Shown here: positions 40,129-48,125 of the stretch, one piece after another
Layout of the letters: each line of letters starts with the position of its first letter
Numbering within the stretch: position 1 is the stretch's first letter
Source: UBA5738 sp049641805
GTDB taxonomy: Bacteria > Patescibacteriota > Minisyncoccia > Minisyncoccales > UBA5738
Assembly (NCBI GenBank): GCA_049641805.1
Contig: JBARNX010000056.1
Location: 1 to 48,640, forward strand
Length of the DNA: 48,640 nucleotides
Direction of reading: 5' to 3'
Notes under the pieces: generated by a model
Told to the model about the DNA's origin: nothing
Databases searched by the model: none
Seen by the model: only the letters and a program-made list of their open reading frames with translations
Program-made: the position numbers and the translations under genes

Positions 40129-41995
40129 AGATTTTTTTCTTATTTTCTATGCAAACTATAATTTTTTTATTCTCGAAATCATTTCTAATATCCATTAAAA
40201 AACTTAGAAATTTGAATTCCTTTTTTTGGGTGATCGAAATGGCAATTGTGATAATTGAAGCCAAACAAATAAATGCCAATATGTTGGCAATTAGCGATAT
40301 CCCAAAAATGATCACGATTGCTATAACGAAAATAATTATAATACAAGCAATGAACCAAACGCTGAAATTAATTCTCGTGTTCCACGTTGTTTTACACTCA
40401 TTTGTAATGCCGTTTAATATATGCTCATTCTGCTCTATTTGCAGTTTAATTATTTGATCGGTTTCGGCAATTTTTCTATCTTTTTCAGCTGTCTCGTTTT
40501 GGCGCTGTTGTATTTTATAATCATCTAATATTTCATTAATACCAGACTCACCTTTTTCTCTTAATATTCTTTCAGTTTCACCGTATGATATTATTTCATC
40601 AATGTTCTCTTGAGAAATAATCCCGCTATCTTTCCTTTTAATTACTTCGTCAATAAATCTTTGCCATAAATTGGTGTTAATGACCTTTTCTCTCAAATAA
40701 TTAGCAAAAAAATTATGCATAAATACATCATCGCTACCAGTTCTTCCTTTAAGCCATAATAATCCAGCCATAACACTTCTATACACTGCCTCTGGGAATG
40801 TAGAATTTGTTTTATGACCAAATTCGCAAAAATCATAAGAAACTAATTGTGCATCATTTGATAAAAAAATAGCCCTTGCCTTTTCCCAAAGGTAGATTTG
40901 GTTATGTTTTCTAATATTAGCGATAGCCAATATTGCAGCTAAGTCATGCTTGATAGAATTTATATTTTTATTAATTTTATAAGTTTCAAGTTTAGCTAAT
41001 TGGTCGTTTTCATCTTTTAGTAATTCTGTTTGATAAAAAGAATAATCTATCTCTATTCCTAATTCCTTTATTTTTTGATCTATGTTGCTTATTAGGCTAA
41101 TAACATCGAACTTCGTGTATCCTAATCGTTTTAAAGTATAATAAATTGAATTCACTCTTATTTTAGAAGAATAAAATCCTGATTCGTTTATGTATCCCTG
41201 TAATTTTTTTGAAATTTCATCTTTTGTAAAGGAAAAAATTTTCAATGAGCATCCTGAGTCTTTTATTAATTCAACAACTTCTTTAGCTGGTATATTGTAA
41301 AAATCATCATGAAGACCCATTAAGCTGAATACAATATTTGTATCCAAATAAATATTTAAATTATTGATTTTTGCCTTCTTTTCTAACCTCTTATTTAAAA
41401 AAGCATCGGAAATAATGCTTCCATATAAAACCGTCTTAAGTCTTTCGAAATTATCCGGGTCCGAATTTTCTATTGAAGAAAAATAATCAACAATATATAA
41501 GTCTAAAGCATTATGAATGTCAAATTTATTTTTTTGATTATTTAAAGATGGGATATAATTGTGATTTTCAATGAATAGTTTAAAACGTTCGTCGATAATT
41601 TTCTTAGAATAACCCTTTCCGAGTTTTTCTATATAATTGCATAATCCTTCGATGAGAGCATTTTTTTCTCTTTCTGCTATTTCGAAATTTTTTCTAATTT
41701 CTGTTTCAGATTTTTTTCCAGCGTCAGTTATTCTGATTGATTTTGCATCAAGATTTTTAATCCCTCCATATTCAATAAAACCTTGCTTTCTTAATTTTTT
41801 AATGATTGTTTGTAAAATATCAGTAGGTATATTAAAATTAATTTTATCTAAAAATTCTTTTTGAATTTCATTAATTGAATAGTATTCATTTTTTGAAATC
41901 ACCAAGACAACTAATTTACCAAAAATATCAATTAAATTATTGTCCGTTTCGTAAAATAGTTTGATTGCTGCAAACGTAGTAATTTTGCCATCCAT
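40100..41995 (-). CDS. Membrane-anchored PIN-like nuclease within the hsd operon
   Basis: The 631-residue protein has no family name I recognise. A winged-helix-like region lies at about 20-95 (LQTIIKKLRKQGFIEYGG). A PIN-like nuclease core covers about 213-390, with acidic residues at the expected places: Asp 218 (NIYLDTN), Glu 260 (FTKDEIS), Asp 351 (KHDLAAILAI) and Asp 381 (FLSNDAQL). A charged coiled coil spans about 475-530 and two membrane helices about 543-588. It lies between hsdM (5-base gap) and hsdS (29-base overlap). Its codons are far more AT-rich than hsdM and hsdR. By analogy with PrrC, it may be an RNase kept in check by the restriction complex. Confidence 0.75.
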   Translation of the reverse strand: MDGKITTFAAIKLFYETDNNLIDIFGKLVVLVISKNEYYSINEIQKEFLDKINFNIPTDILQTIIKKLRKQGFIEYGGIKNLDAKSIRITDAGKKSETEIRKNFEIAEREKNALIEGLCNYIEKLGKGYSKKIIDERFKLFIENHNYIPSLNNQKNKFDIHNALDLYIVDYFSSIENSDPDNFERLKTVLYGSIISDAFLNKRLEKKAKINNLNIYLDTNIVFSLMGLHDDFYNIPAKEVVELIKDSGCSLKIFSFTKDEISKKLQGYINESGFYSSKIRVNSIYYTLKRLGYTKFDVISLISNIDQKIKELGIEIDYSFYQTELLKDENDQLAKLETYKINKNINSIKHDLAAILAIANIRKHNQIYLWEKARAIFLSNDAQLVSYDFCEFGHKTNSTFPEAVYRSVMAGLLWLKGRTGSDDVFMHNFFANYLREKVINTNLWQRFIDEVIKRKDSGIISQENIDEIISYGETERILREKGESGINEILDDYKIQQRQNETAEKDRKIAETDQIIKLQIEQNEHILNGITNECKTTWNTRINFSVWFIACIIIIFVIAIVIIFGISLIANILAFICLASIITIAISITQKKEFKFLSFLMDIRNDFENKKIIVCIENKKKIYGMADKKNK

Positions 41996-42000
41996 ATTTT

Positions 42001-43461
42001 TTAAGAAAAATTAATTAAATTTTTAATATTTTGGAAAATTTTTTCACTATCTTTATCAAAATTGTGCATTTCTTTTAAAATATCTTTTGGTTCGCGTAGT
42101 TCGATTTCTTCAGATTTATTCGGATTTTTTACCGATAAACCTAGCGCGGCTTGGTTGATATCTTTAATGTTTATGCTCCACGAGTTGTTGCTATCGGTTT
42201 TGGTTTTTTGTAATTCTATGAATTCGGCGAGGTCGGATTCGGTTAGGGGGTTGCCTTTGCCGAGGTTGCGGGTGAGATTTAGCTGATAAAACCAAACTTT
42301 TTTCGTTGAAGATCCTTTTTCAAAAAATAAAACTACGGTTTTCACGCCTGCGCCGGCGAAGACGCCGCCGGGGAGGTCCAAGATGGTGTGGAGATTGCAG
42401 GTTTCCAATAATAATTTGCGCAACGATACCGAGGCGTTGTCGGTGTTGGAAAGGAAGGTGTTTTTGATGACGATGCCCGCCCTCCCGCCGGCTTTCAGGA
42501 TTTTGATGAAGTGCTGGAGGAAAAGAAAGGCGGTTTCACCGGTGCGAATCGGAAAATTTTGCTGGATTTCTTTGCCGATGCCCGCGCCAAAGGGCGGATT
42601 GGCCAAAATTACATCGTAGCGGTCTTTTTCTTGAATATCATTAATGTTGTCGGCCAGCGTGTTCATATGGCGGATATTCGGCGCTTCAATGCTGTGCAAA
42701 ATCATATTCATTATACCGATAATATAAGCCAGCGATTTTATTTCTTTACCGTAAAAAGTTTTATTTTGCAGTGTTGCCATTTGGCTGGATGAGAGTTTGG
42801 ACGGGTTTTCAGCCAGATATTTATAGGCCTCCACCAAAAAACCGGCACTGCCGCAGGCACCGTCATAGATTGTGTCGCCGATTTTCGGATTAACCACCTT
42901 CACGATGGTTTTGATGAGCGGCCGCGGGGTGTAATATTCGCCGCCGTTGCGGCCCGCATTGCCCATATTCTTGATTTTAGCTTCGTAAAGATGCGACAGC
43001 TCGTGTTTTTCCTCGTACAGGCGGAAATGCATTTCGTCAACAATATTTAAAATTTGCCGCAATTTGTAGCCGCTGGTGATTCTGTTTTTCAATTCGGAAA
43101 AGATTTCCCCGATCTTGTATTCAATGGTGTTTGCTTCTTCGGCCTTAAATTTTTTGAGATACGGAAAAAGCGTGAGATTAACAAAATCCCGCAAATCATC
43201 GCCATCCAATGCTTTATTATGGTCCAATTTTCCCGCCGCGTTTTTCGGGCAGGCCCAAACATTCCATCGGTATTCCGGCGATAAAATGTATTTATACTTT
43301 TTTCCGGCCAGTTGGGCCTCGGTTTTTTTGGTTTCCTCCAAATCGTCCAGATATTTCAAAAACAAAATCCACGATGTCTGCTCAACATAATCCAGCTCGG
43401 TGGCGCAACCCGAATCAGTGTGCAGAATATTGTCGATATTCTTAAACGATTGCTCAAACAT
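42001..43461 (-). CDS. hsdM: Type I restriction-modification methyltransferase subunit
   Basis: The 486-residue protein has the N-terminal helical HsdM_N domain (EQTSWILFLKYLDDLEETK), the AdoMet-binding GACGSAGFLVEAY and the catalytic VILANPPFGAG (NPPF, an N6-adenine methyltransferase). It also has GRAGIVIKNTFL and LPGGVFAGAGVKTVVLFF. It protects host DNA by methylating the site chosen by HsdS. It is the first gene of the operon, with a likely promoter at 43523-43551. The operon continues with the PIN-like gene, hsdS, the four-helix-bundle gene, fic and hsdR. Confidence 0.96.
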   Translation of the reverse strand: MFEQSFKNIDNILHTDSGCATELDYVEQTSWILFLKYLDDLEETKKTEAQLAGKKYKYILSPEYRWNVWACPKNAAGKLDHNKALDGDDLRDFVNLTLFPYLKKFKAEEANTIEYKIGEIFSELKNRITSGYKLRQILNIVDEMHFRLYEEKHELSHLYEAKIKNMGNAGRNGGEYYTPRPLIKTIVKVVNPKIGDTIYDGACGSAGFLVEAYKYLAENPSKLSSSQMATLQNKTFYGKEIKSLAYIIGIMNMILHSIEAPNIRHMNTLADNINDIQEKDRYDVILANPPFGAGIGKEIQQNFPIRTGETAFLFLQHFIKILKAGGRAGIVIKNTFLSNTDNASVSLRKLLLETCNLHTILDLPGGVFAGAGVKTVVLFFEKGSSTKKVWFYQLNLTRNLGKGNPLTESDLAEFIELQKTKTDSNNSWSINIKDINQAALGLSVKNPNKSEEIELREPKDILKEMHNFDKDSEKIFQNIKNLINFS

Positions 43462-43522
43462 AGTAGTTCTTTAAAATTAAAGGGATTTGACCCAATTCGG
43501 ACCGACAATCGCCGTATCCCTC

Positions 43523-43551
43523 AATTTACCCCCTTTCCCCCTCCAAATCAA
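43523..43551 (-). promoter_or_regulatory. Probable promoter of the hsd operon
   Basis: On the minus strand TTGATT (43546-43551), a G-rich 17-base spacer and TAAATT (43523-43528) lie about 60 bases before the hsdM start codon. Read-through from the toxin-antitoxin genes upstream is also possible. Confidence 0.45.
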
Positions 43552-43586
43552 CACAAAAACTAAGCCAATCGCCAACTATTCGCCGC

Positions 43587-43853
43587 TTATTTTTTAACGA
43601 TGTCGTAGTTTTTTTGCAGGTATTCCAGATCATCGAAGAGGTTTTTGAAGATTTTTTCGCGGTCGAAATCTTTTTCTTTCAGGGCGATATTGATGATAGT
43701 TGCCAAAACCGCGAAATAGTCGCCGTGCTCGATGTGAAATTCAAGATGTTTGATCCGGTCGGCGCGATCGTTGAGGTCTTTCACGAACCAGCCGGCATTA
43801 AGATCGGTGCCGCAACCCACTATCGAACCGCAATCAGTTTGCAATGTGTACAT
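43587..43853 (-). CDS. Small hypothetical protein downstream of the toxin gene, 88 residues
   Basis: The product begins MYTLQTDCGSIVGCGTDLN and continues with charged, probably helical segments (LNDRADRIKHLEFHIEHGDYF, REKIFKNLFDDLEYLQKNYD). There is no membrane segment or known domain. It starts 10 bases after the toxin stop codon and would be the third gene of the toxin-antitoxin transcript. It could modulate the pair or be unrelated cargo. Confidence 0.6.
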   Translation of the reverse strand: MYTLQTDCGSIVGCGTDLNAGWFVKDLNDRADRIKHLEFHIEHGDYFAVLATIINIALKEKDFDREKIFKNLFDDLEYLQKNYDIVKK

Positions 43854-43863
43854 ATTTTATAAA

Positions 43864-44115
43864 TTAATATATGCCTTGGTGGTGGCCAATGGAGATAATC
43901 AAAATCAGCAATTCTTTTTTATAAATGGAATAGATGATTCGGTAAGGCCAGATGCGCATCGACCACTGGCCGCTTCGTTTGCCCGTAAGTTTCTTTCCGG
44001 CAAATGGATTGCCGGCAATCACGCTGAAAGCCGCCAAGGCCCGGTAGTAATCTTTTTGAGGCAATTTATTTAGTTCTTTTTCCGCGCTTGGTTTGATTCG
44101 CAGTTGATATTCCAT
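43864..44115 (-). CDS. RelE/ParE-superfamily toxin
   Basis: The start is placed at ATG 44115, giving MEYQLRIKPSAEKELNKLPQ (83 residues), the normal RelE/ParE start; a longer frame has no family match. The fold's features are the N-terminal strand and helix (SAEKELNKLP), the GNPF/GKKLTGKRSGQWSMRI segment and YRIIYSIYKKELLILIISIGHH. The arginine in WSMRIWPYRIIY and the His pair near the end fit an mRNA-cutting RelE-like toxin. The gene overlaps the antitoxin gene by 50 bases and has no ribosome-binding site of its own, so it depends on antitoxin translation. Confidence 0.88.
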   Translation of the reverse strand: MEYQLRIKPSAEKELNKLPQKDYYRALAAFSVIAGNPFAGKKLTGKRSGQWSMRIWPYRIIYSIYKKELLILIISIGHHQGIY

Positions 44116-44449
44116 ATTTTTTCGCCGGTTTTTCGGCAACCACAAACCCTTCTTTCGCCAAAAGCGTTTCCAGGGTAATCCAATTTTTGTATTCCCCGCT
44201 TTTAACGGCCTTATCGGTTTCCTCGATGCCTTTGTCAAGATTGGGAAATTCACGCATAACTTCGAGTGTTTCCTGTAATGAGTCGAATTGCTCGGCAGAC
44301 ATCAAAACCGCCTTGGGCCGGCCATTTTCGGTCAAAGTGTAATATTTATCGGGCTTTTGGACTTCTTCGGCGATTTCAAAGATTCTTTTTCTTGCCTCGG
44401 AAATTGAAATTGTATTTTTTGGGTCCATATGTTCGTTGGTTTTTGACAT
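44066..44449 (-). CDS. Phd/YefM-type antitoxin
   Basis: The start is placed at ATG 44449 because GGAGG lies 8 bases upstream; the ATG at 44464 would coincide with the predicted transcription start. The 127-residue protein has the Phd/YefM N-terminal DNA-binding fold (ISISEARKRIFEIAEEV, YYTLTENGRPKAVLMSAEQFDSL). The C-terminal tail (about 75-127) should wrap the toxin. It is longer than typical YefM (about 85 residues). The promoter carries two TGTACA palindromes, matching what is known of YefM operators, so autorepression is very likely. Confidence 0.9.
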   Translation of the reverse strand: MSKTNEHMDPKNTISISEARKRIFEIAEEVQKPDKYYTLTENGRPKAVLMSAEQFDSLQETLEVMREFPNLDKGIEETDKAVKSGEYKNWITLETLLAKEGFVVAEKPAKKYGISTANQTKRGKRTK

Positions 44450-44464
44450 TCGGGGTACCTCCAT

Positions 44465-44499
44465 ATGTACATAATAATGTACATCAAATTGGATGTCAA
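44465..44499 (-). promoter_or_regulatory. Toxin-antitoxin promoter with paired TGTACA operator
   Basis: Two identical palindromes ATGTACAT lie at 44465-44472 and 44477-44484, with centres 12 bp apart. On the minus strand a -35 TTGACA (44494-44499), a 17-base spacer and a -10 TATTAT (44471-44476) are seen, with the -10 lying between and over the palindromes. A bound antitoxin would block polymerase. The TGTACA core and 12-bp spacing agree with the published E. coli yefM-yoeB operator. Confidence 0.85.
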
Positions 44500-45155
44500 A
44501 TCAGGTTTTTCTTTTTGAGGCTCAAAAATCCGTTGGCGATAACGATAATGTGGTCGAGCAATCCAATCCCGAGGATTTTTCCGGCTTCCGTTAAGCGTTT
44601 GGTGACGGCCAGGTCGTCGCCGGAGGGTTCCAAAACGCCGCTGGGGTGGTTGTGCGCCACGATTATGTGGGCGGCGTGCAAGGAGACCGCAGGTTCAAAG
44701 ACTTCGCGGGGATGAACCAGGCTGGCGTTTAAAGTGCCGATGGAGATTATCTGGCGCTCAATCAGCTTGCTTTGCGTGTCCAGATAAAACGCGACGAAAT
44801 GTTCTTTTTTGGAGCCGCGAAAATCACCGCACAACTTCCAAGTATCCTCGGCGGTTAAAATTTCCGGTTTTTCCCCGGAATTCATTCTTTTTCCGAATTC
44901 CAAGGCCGCGATCACCTGCATTGCCTTGGCTTTGCCAAGCCCTCGTTCTCCAAGCAAGTTTTCGAGATTGATTTTATCGGTGCCCGTTTTATCAATAAGT
45001 TTCAATATTCTTTTTGAAAGCGCGACCACATTCAATCCCTTGATTCCCGACCCAAGCAAAATCGCCAGCAGTTCATAATCCGCCAATTTTGCTGTTCCAT
45101 ATTTTTCCAGCTTCTCCCGCGGCCGGTCAATTTTTGCCAAATCCATGATTTTCAT
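44496..45155 (-). CDS. radC: RadC family JAB-domain protein
   Basis: The 219-residue protein has the N-terminal helix-hairpin-helix-like part (YELLAILLGSGIKG, LLGERGLGKAKAMQVIAALE). Its JAB metal motif, VAHNHPSGVLEPSGDD, with two His and the Asp, follows an upstream Glu. The family was once linked to DNA repair, but its activity is still unclear; it is often found next to mobile or defence genes. Its stop codon overlaps the -35 of the toxin-antitoxin promoter. Confidence 0.93.
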   Translation of the reverse strand: MKIMDLAKIDRPREKLEKYGTAKLADYELLAILLGSGIKGLNVVALSKRILKLIDKTGTDKINLENLLGERGLGKAKAMQVIAALEFGKRMNSGEKPEILTAEDTWKLCGDFRGSKKEHFVAFYLDTQSKLIERQIISIGTLNASLVHPREVFEPAVSLHAAHIIVAHNHPSGVLEPSGDDLAVTKRLTEAGKILGIGLLDHIIVIANGFLSLKKKNLI

Positions 45156-45211
45156 AATTTGATTATAACAAAAAAGACGCTTTGTCGCGCTGTTTTTTGT
45201 GTCTTTGCAGA

Positions 45212-45553
45212 TTATTCTATAAATTTATGCTGTTCTGGCGTCCATGCCGGAGTACAGGGAATAAATAATTCCATATTGCCTTCCCAATAAAATTTCTCGC
45301 CGGGATCAATACAAATTAAGTCGCCTTTATTGAGTTGAATTTCTTGGTCGTCTATTGTAATTTTACCTTGTCCATTGATAACATACCCTAATTCACGGCT
45401 GATTTCATTTACGGTTATGCCTTTGCTTGGATATCTGCCATTTATTTTTGCCACCGCGCCATTTATATCTTTATATTCCATCGGGTATTCGAAAACGGTA
45501 CATTCATCGCTGGCTTTAAAAACTTCCGCTTGTGATTTTTTGACAATTTTCAT
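45212..45553 (-). CDS. Small cupin-domain protein
   Basis: The start is placed at ATG 45553 (MKIVKKSQAEVFKASDECTVFEYPM), one base after the isopentenyl phosphate kinase stop codon; the longer frame overlaps that gene. The 113-residue product is a single cupin barrel (VNEISRELGYVINGQGKITIDDQEIQLNKGDLICIDPGEKFYWEG region, about 45-90). The usual metal-binding His residues of motif 1 are replaced, so it may be non-metal or bind differently. It is last in the isoprenoid operon; a link to the pathway is inferred from position only. Confidence 0.8.
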   Translation of the reverse strand: MKIVKKSQAEVFKASDECTVFEYPMEYKDINGAVAKINGRYPSKGITVNEISRELGYVINGQGKITIDDQEIQLNKGDLICIDPGEKFYWEGNMELFIPCTPAWTPEQHKFIE

Positions 45554-45554
45554 T

Positions 45555-46337
45555 CTAATTTTTGAGATTGATGACAGTGCCCACGGGCCTGTTTGCGAGA
45601 GCGTCATTTAAATGTTTGAAATGAATGATTTGGCAGATAATGCCGGTTTTGGCCGCATCGACCAGCTCGAGATATTTTTGTTTCATACCGCCGGTAACAT
45701 CGGCCGCCAAACTTCCCGAGAGGAATCTTTCGACATCCTTGTAGTTGCTTGGATCTATTTCAGGGATCAGCTTTGCGTTTCTGTCGGTTTTGGGATTGGC
45801 GGTGAAGATGCCGTCCACATCGCTGACTTCGATAATTTTATGCGCGCCAAGTTTTTTGGCCAGATAAGGCGCGATTTGGTCGCCGGAAAGGATTGCTGAT
45901 CCCCATAATTTATCATGCGCAGGCACACCGTAGCAAACAGGCACCATTTTCAATCGAAGCAAGCCGGCAATAGCTTCGGTATCCATTTTGATCAGTCGGC
46001 CGCGTTCCAGAACCGCGTGGCTCGATGCTTGCGTCGGAAACGCGGGAATGCCTTTTTTAATAAATGCGTCGCAAAAGAGGCAATTGAGCTGGTTTTGCAA
46101 CCTTTGGGTATTAGCAAAAGCCAGCAATTGTATTTCGCTGATAACGCTTTTATCGATTCCGGTTTTTTTGACCAAGGGATGGCCGAAAGACCCGGCGCCG
46201 TGGATCAGAATATATGGTTGCTTAAAATCCTTTAGAACTTTGGCAATGTTGCCGATGTTTCCAAAATTTATTTTCGGTTTGCCGCTTTTCTTGTCGGTGA
46301 TCACCGATCCGCCGATCTTGATTATGGTTAGATCCAT
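45555..46337 (-). CDS. Isopentenyl phosphate kinase
   Basis: The 260-residue amino-acid-kinase-fold protein has IIKIGGSVITDKKSGKP, the HGAGSFGHP motif at 46-54 that marks isopentenyl phosphate kinases, LSGDQIAPYLAKKLGA, VSDVDGIFTANP and ADVTGGMKQK. The enzyme makes isopentenyl diphosphate from the monophosphate, the last step of the archaeal mevalonate route, and can serve salvage of isopentenol-derived phosphates. It is embedded in an operon with uppS and a geranylgeranyl-reductase-like gene, which supports the isoprenoid role. No other mevalonate gene is in the window. Confidence 0.88.
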   Translation of the reverse strand: MDLTIIKIGGSVITDKKSGKPKINFGNIGNIAKVLKDFKQPYILIHGAGSFGHPLVKKTGIDKSVISEIQLLAFANTQRLQNQLNCLFCDAFIKKGIPAFPTQASSHAVLERGRLIKMDTEAIAGLLRLKMVPVCYGVPAHDKLWGSAILSGDQIAPYLAKKLGAHKIIEVSDVDGIFTANPKTDRNAKLIPEIDPSNYKDVERFLSGSLAADVTGGMKQKYLELVDAAKTGIICQIIHFKHLNDALANRPVGTVINLKN

Positions 46338-46347
46338 ATGATTAAAA

Positions 46348-47031
46348 TTATTTTCCGAATCGGCGCTGGCGCTGGCCGTATTCAGCTAAAACCGCGTCGA
46401 AATCGGCGGGAGTGAAATCAGGCAGGTATTTTTTAACGAAGAAAAGCTCGGCGTAGGTTGATTGCCAAGCCAAAAATCCGGACATACGCTGTTCTCCGCC
46501 GGTGCGGATTATCAGATCAACATCGGGCATCCAAAGATTGTCGGATATGGTTTCTTCAGTGATCTTCTCGGAGTTTATTCCCTGTTCGATAATTTTTTTA
46601 AATCCCTGCACTATTTCATCGCGGCCGCCATAACTCATACCCATATTAACGATCATCCCCTTGTTGTCCGCGGTCGCTTTTTCAACTTCCTCGATTTTCC
46701 TTTGAATCGATTGCTTGAACCGGTGTTTTTGCCCGACAATCCGGAACCGCAAATTTTTTCTCGAAATTTTCTCAAAGTCGTTTAATGATTTTTCAAAAAG
46801 ATCCATTAAATAAGCCACTTCTTCTTTTGAGCGATCCCAGTTTTCCGTGGAAAAAGCCCAAAAAGTGAATATTTTAATGCCTTTCTTGCTTGCTTCCTCG
46901 ATGATTTTTTTTATCGCGTCAAATCCTTTGTTGTGACCTTCCAGCGACGGCAGGCCGCGTTCTTTTGCCCAGCGCCGGTTTCCATCCGTAATCAGCCCCA
47001 CATGGCGGGGCAATGTTGATTGATTTTCCAT
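46348..47031 (-). CDS. uppS: Undecaprenyl diphosphate synthase (cis-prenyltransferase)
   Basis: The 227-residue protein has the family signatures ITDGNRRWAKERG (Asp 16), FTFWAFSTENWDRS, NMGMSYGGRDEI and LIIRTGGEQRMSGFLAWQSTYAELFF. It condenses isopentenyl diphosphate onto a short allylic diphosphate to make the lipid carrier used by MraY. The first motif has ITDGN where most have IMDGN. Neighbouring gaps are 8-10 bases, so it is co-transcribed with the reductase-like and kinase genes. Confidence 0.94.
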   Translation of the reverse strand: MENQSTLPRHVGLITDGNRRWAKERGLPSLEGHNKGFDAIKKIIEEASKKGIKIFTFWAFSTENWDRSKEEVAYLMDLFEKSLNDFEKISRKNLRFRIVGQKHRFKQSIQRKIEEVEKATADNKGMIVNMGMSYGGRDEIVQGFKKIIEQGINSEKITEETISDNLWMPDVDLIIRTGGEQRMSGFLAWQSTYAELFFVKKYLPDFTPADFDAVLAEYGQRQRRFGK

Positions 47032-47038
47032 TCTTTTG

Positions 47039-48025
47039 CTATTTTTTGATCAGATAATCGCCGTCAATGTTGAAATTTCCCGGAATTAGCCAAGGGAATT
47101 TGAATCCGGCCGCGTAGGCGCAGGTTTTTGCGGTTTTGCCCAAGAATATCCTTAAACTAAAAAAGCGCAAAGCTTCTTTTCTGTATTGTAGGAAATTTGG
47201 GAAATTTTTCAAGAGAATGTTCGCCTGGGTCAAATTCCAGATGACTCCGCCGCCCGACCATGGTTTGGTCAAGCCGGAAGCGTCGCCGCACAAGGTTATC
47301 CGTTCATTTTCGGGAATCACCAGTCCCTGCGGGATAATTGCCGATTTTATTCGTGCGAGCGCGAAGTTTTTTCGCGCCGCAAACTCATTGAACAATTTGG
47401 GCGCGATTTCCGGCTTTTCCATAATCCCCCATTCAATGTCATTGCCGCGCGGTATCTTCCACAAAAACCCGTTTGGCGTGGCCCAAGTTTCCACAAAATC
47501 CGAATTATCCCGCTTTTGTTCAAATCCTTGTATTCCCAGCTGGAATGACAAATGAAAAGGGTCCGACCCTTTTTTAAAAAGGGTCGGACCCTTTTTAAAA
47601 GCAAGATAGTTTCTCGTGGGCGAAAGGGCGCCGTCGCAGCCGACAATGCAGTCGTATTCTTTTTCGATTTTTGCCAGTTTTTCGCCATTGATTGTTTGGT
47701 TTAAGCGAATATCCGTGCCGGCTTGGGCGGCAAGCGCGGCCGTTAAAAGATCGATCTGGCTGTGCTCAATGACAAAAAACGGCTGTTTGAATTTCAGATT
47801 GATATTCTTTTTAGGAAAATTGATGATTGCGCGATTTATTTGGTTGGTTGACAGCGGTCGGGCTTCGGGCAAAAAATCAAAAATTCGCGCCGAAAACAAC
47901 CCCGAACAACATTCTTTGCCGATGGTTTTTTTCTTTTCAAAAACTGTAACCTTGTTTTTATTTTGGGTGAGATTTTTGGCCAGATACAGGCCGCAAATTC
48001 CTCCGCCGATGATCGCAATCTTCAT
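47039..48025 (-). CDS. FAD-dependent geranylgeranyl-reductase-family protein
   Basis: The start is placed at ATG 48025 (MKIAIIGGGICGLYLAKNL, 328 residues), because the Rossmann FAD motif normally lies at the very start; a longer frame upstream would overlap the rpmA promoter. Other features are KECCSGLFSARIF, a DCIVGCDGALSPTR strand and ERITLCGDASGLTKPWSGGGVIW, the GD motif that binds the FAD ribityl chain. Archaeal relatives saturate geranylgeranyl chains. Here it may reduce double bonds of polyprenyl lipids. Around residues 144-157 the sequence FKKGPTLFKKGSDPF is encoded by a perfect palindrome (47555-47595) and looks like an insertion. Confidence 0.8.
   Translation of the reverse strand: MKIAIIGGGICGLYLAKNLTQNKNKVTVFEKKKTIGKECCSGLFSARIFDFLPEARPLSTNQINRAIINFPKKNINLKFKQPFFVIEHSQIDLLTAALAAQAGTDIRLNQTINGEKLAKIEKEYDCIVGCDGALSPTRNYLAFKKGPTLFKKGSDPFHLSFQLGIQGFEQKRDNSDFVETWATPNGFLWKIPRGNDIEWGIMEKPEIAPKLFNEFAARKNFALARIKSAIIPQGLVIPENERITLCGDASGLTKPWSGGGVIWNLTQANILLKNFPNFLQYRKEALRFFSLRIFLGKTAKTCAYAAGFKFPWLIPGNFNIDGDYLIKK
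47555..47595. repeat. Perfect palindrome inserted in frame in the reductase-like gene
   Basis: Two 20-bp arms (47555-47574 and 47576-47595; inner part GGGTCCGACCC/GGGTCGGACCC flanked by A and T runs) are exact inverse complements around one base. The DNA lies inside the coding frame and yields a repeated protein motif (KKGPTLFKKGSDPF). No stop or frameshift results. It resembles palindromic elements known to insert within protein genes. Confidence 0.8.
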
Positions 48026-48055
48026 ATAAAGGTATTTTACATTAAGAGTGGATTT

Positions 48056-48084
48056 TTGACAAAAAGCAAGATTATTGCTATTAT
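48056..48084 (+). promoter_or_regulatory. Promoter of rpmA
   Basis: TTGACA (48056-48061), a 17-base spacer and TATTAT (48079-48084) form one of the best consensus promoters in the window. It gives a leader of about 105 bases before rpmA. Confidence 0.7.
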
Positions 48085-48125
48085 TTGGCTGTTGTGTGAA
48101 TTCAAATTCGGGTGTTTGTTGAGAA

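Noticed and set aside
43750..44073. Plus-strand 107-codon frame opposite the toxin gene
   Set aside because: It is antisense to the well-supported toxin and small third gene and has no protein-like features.
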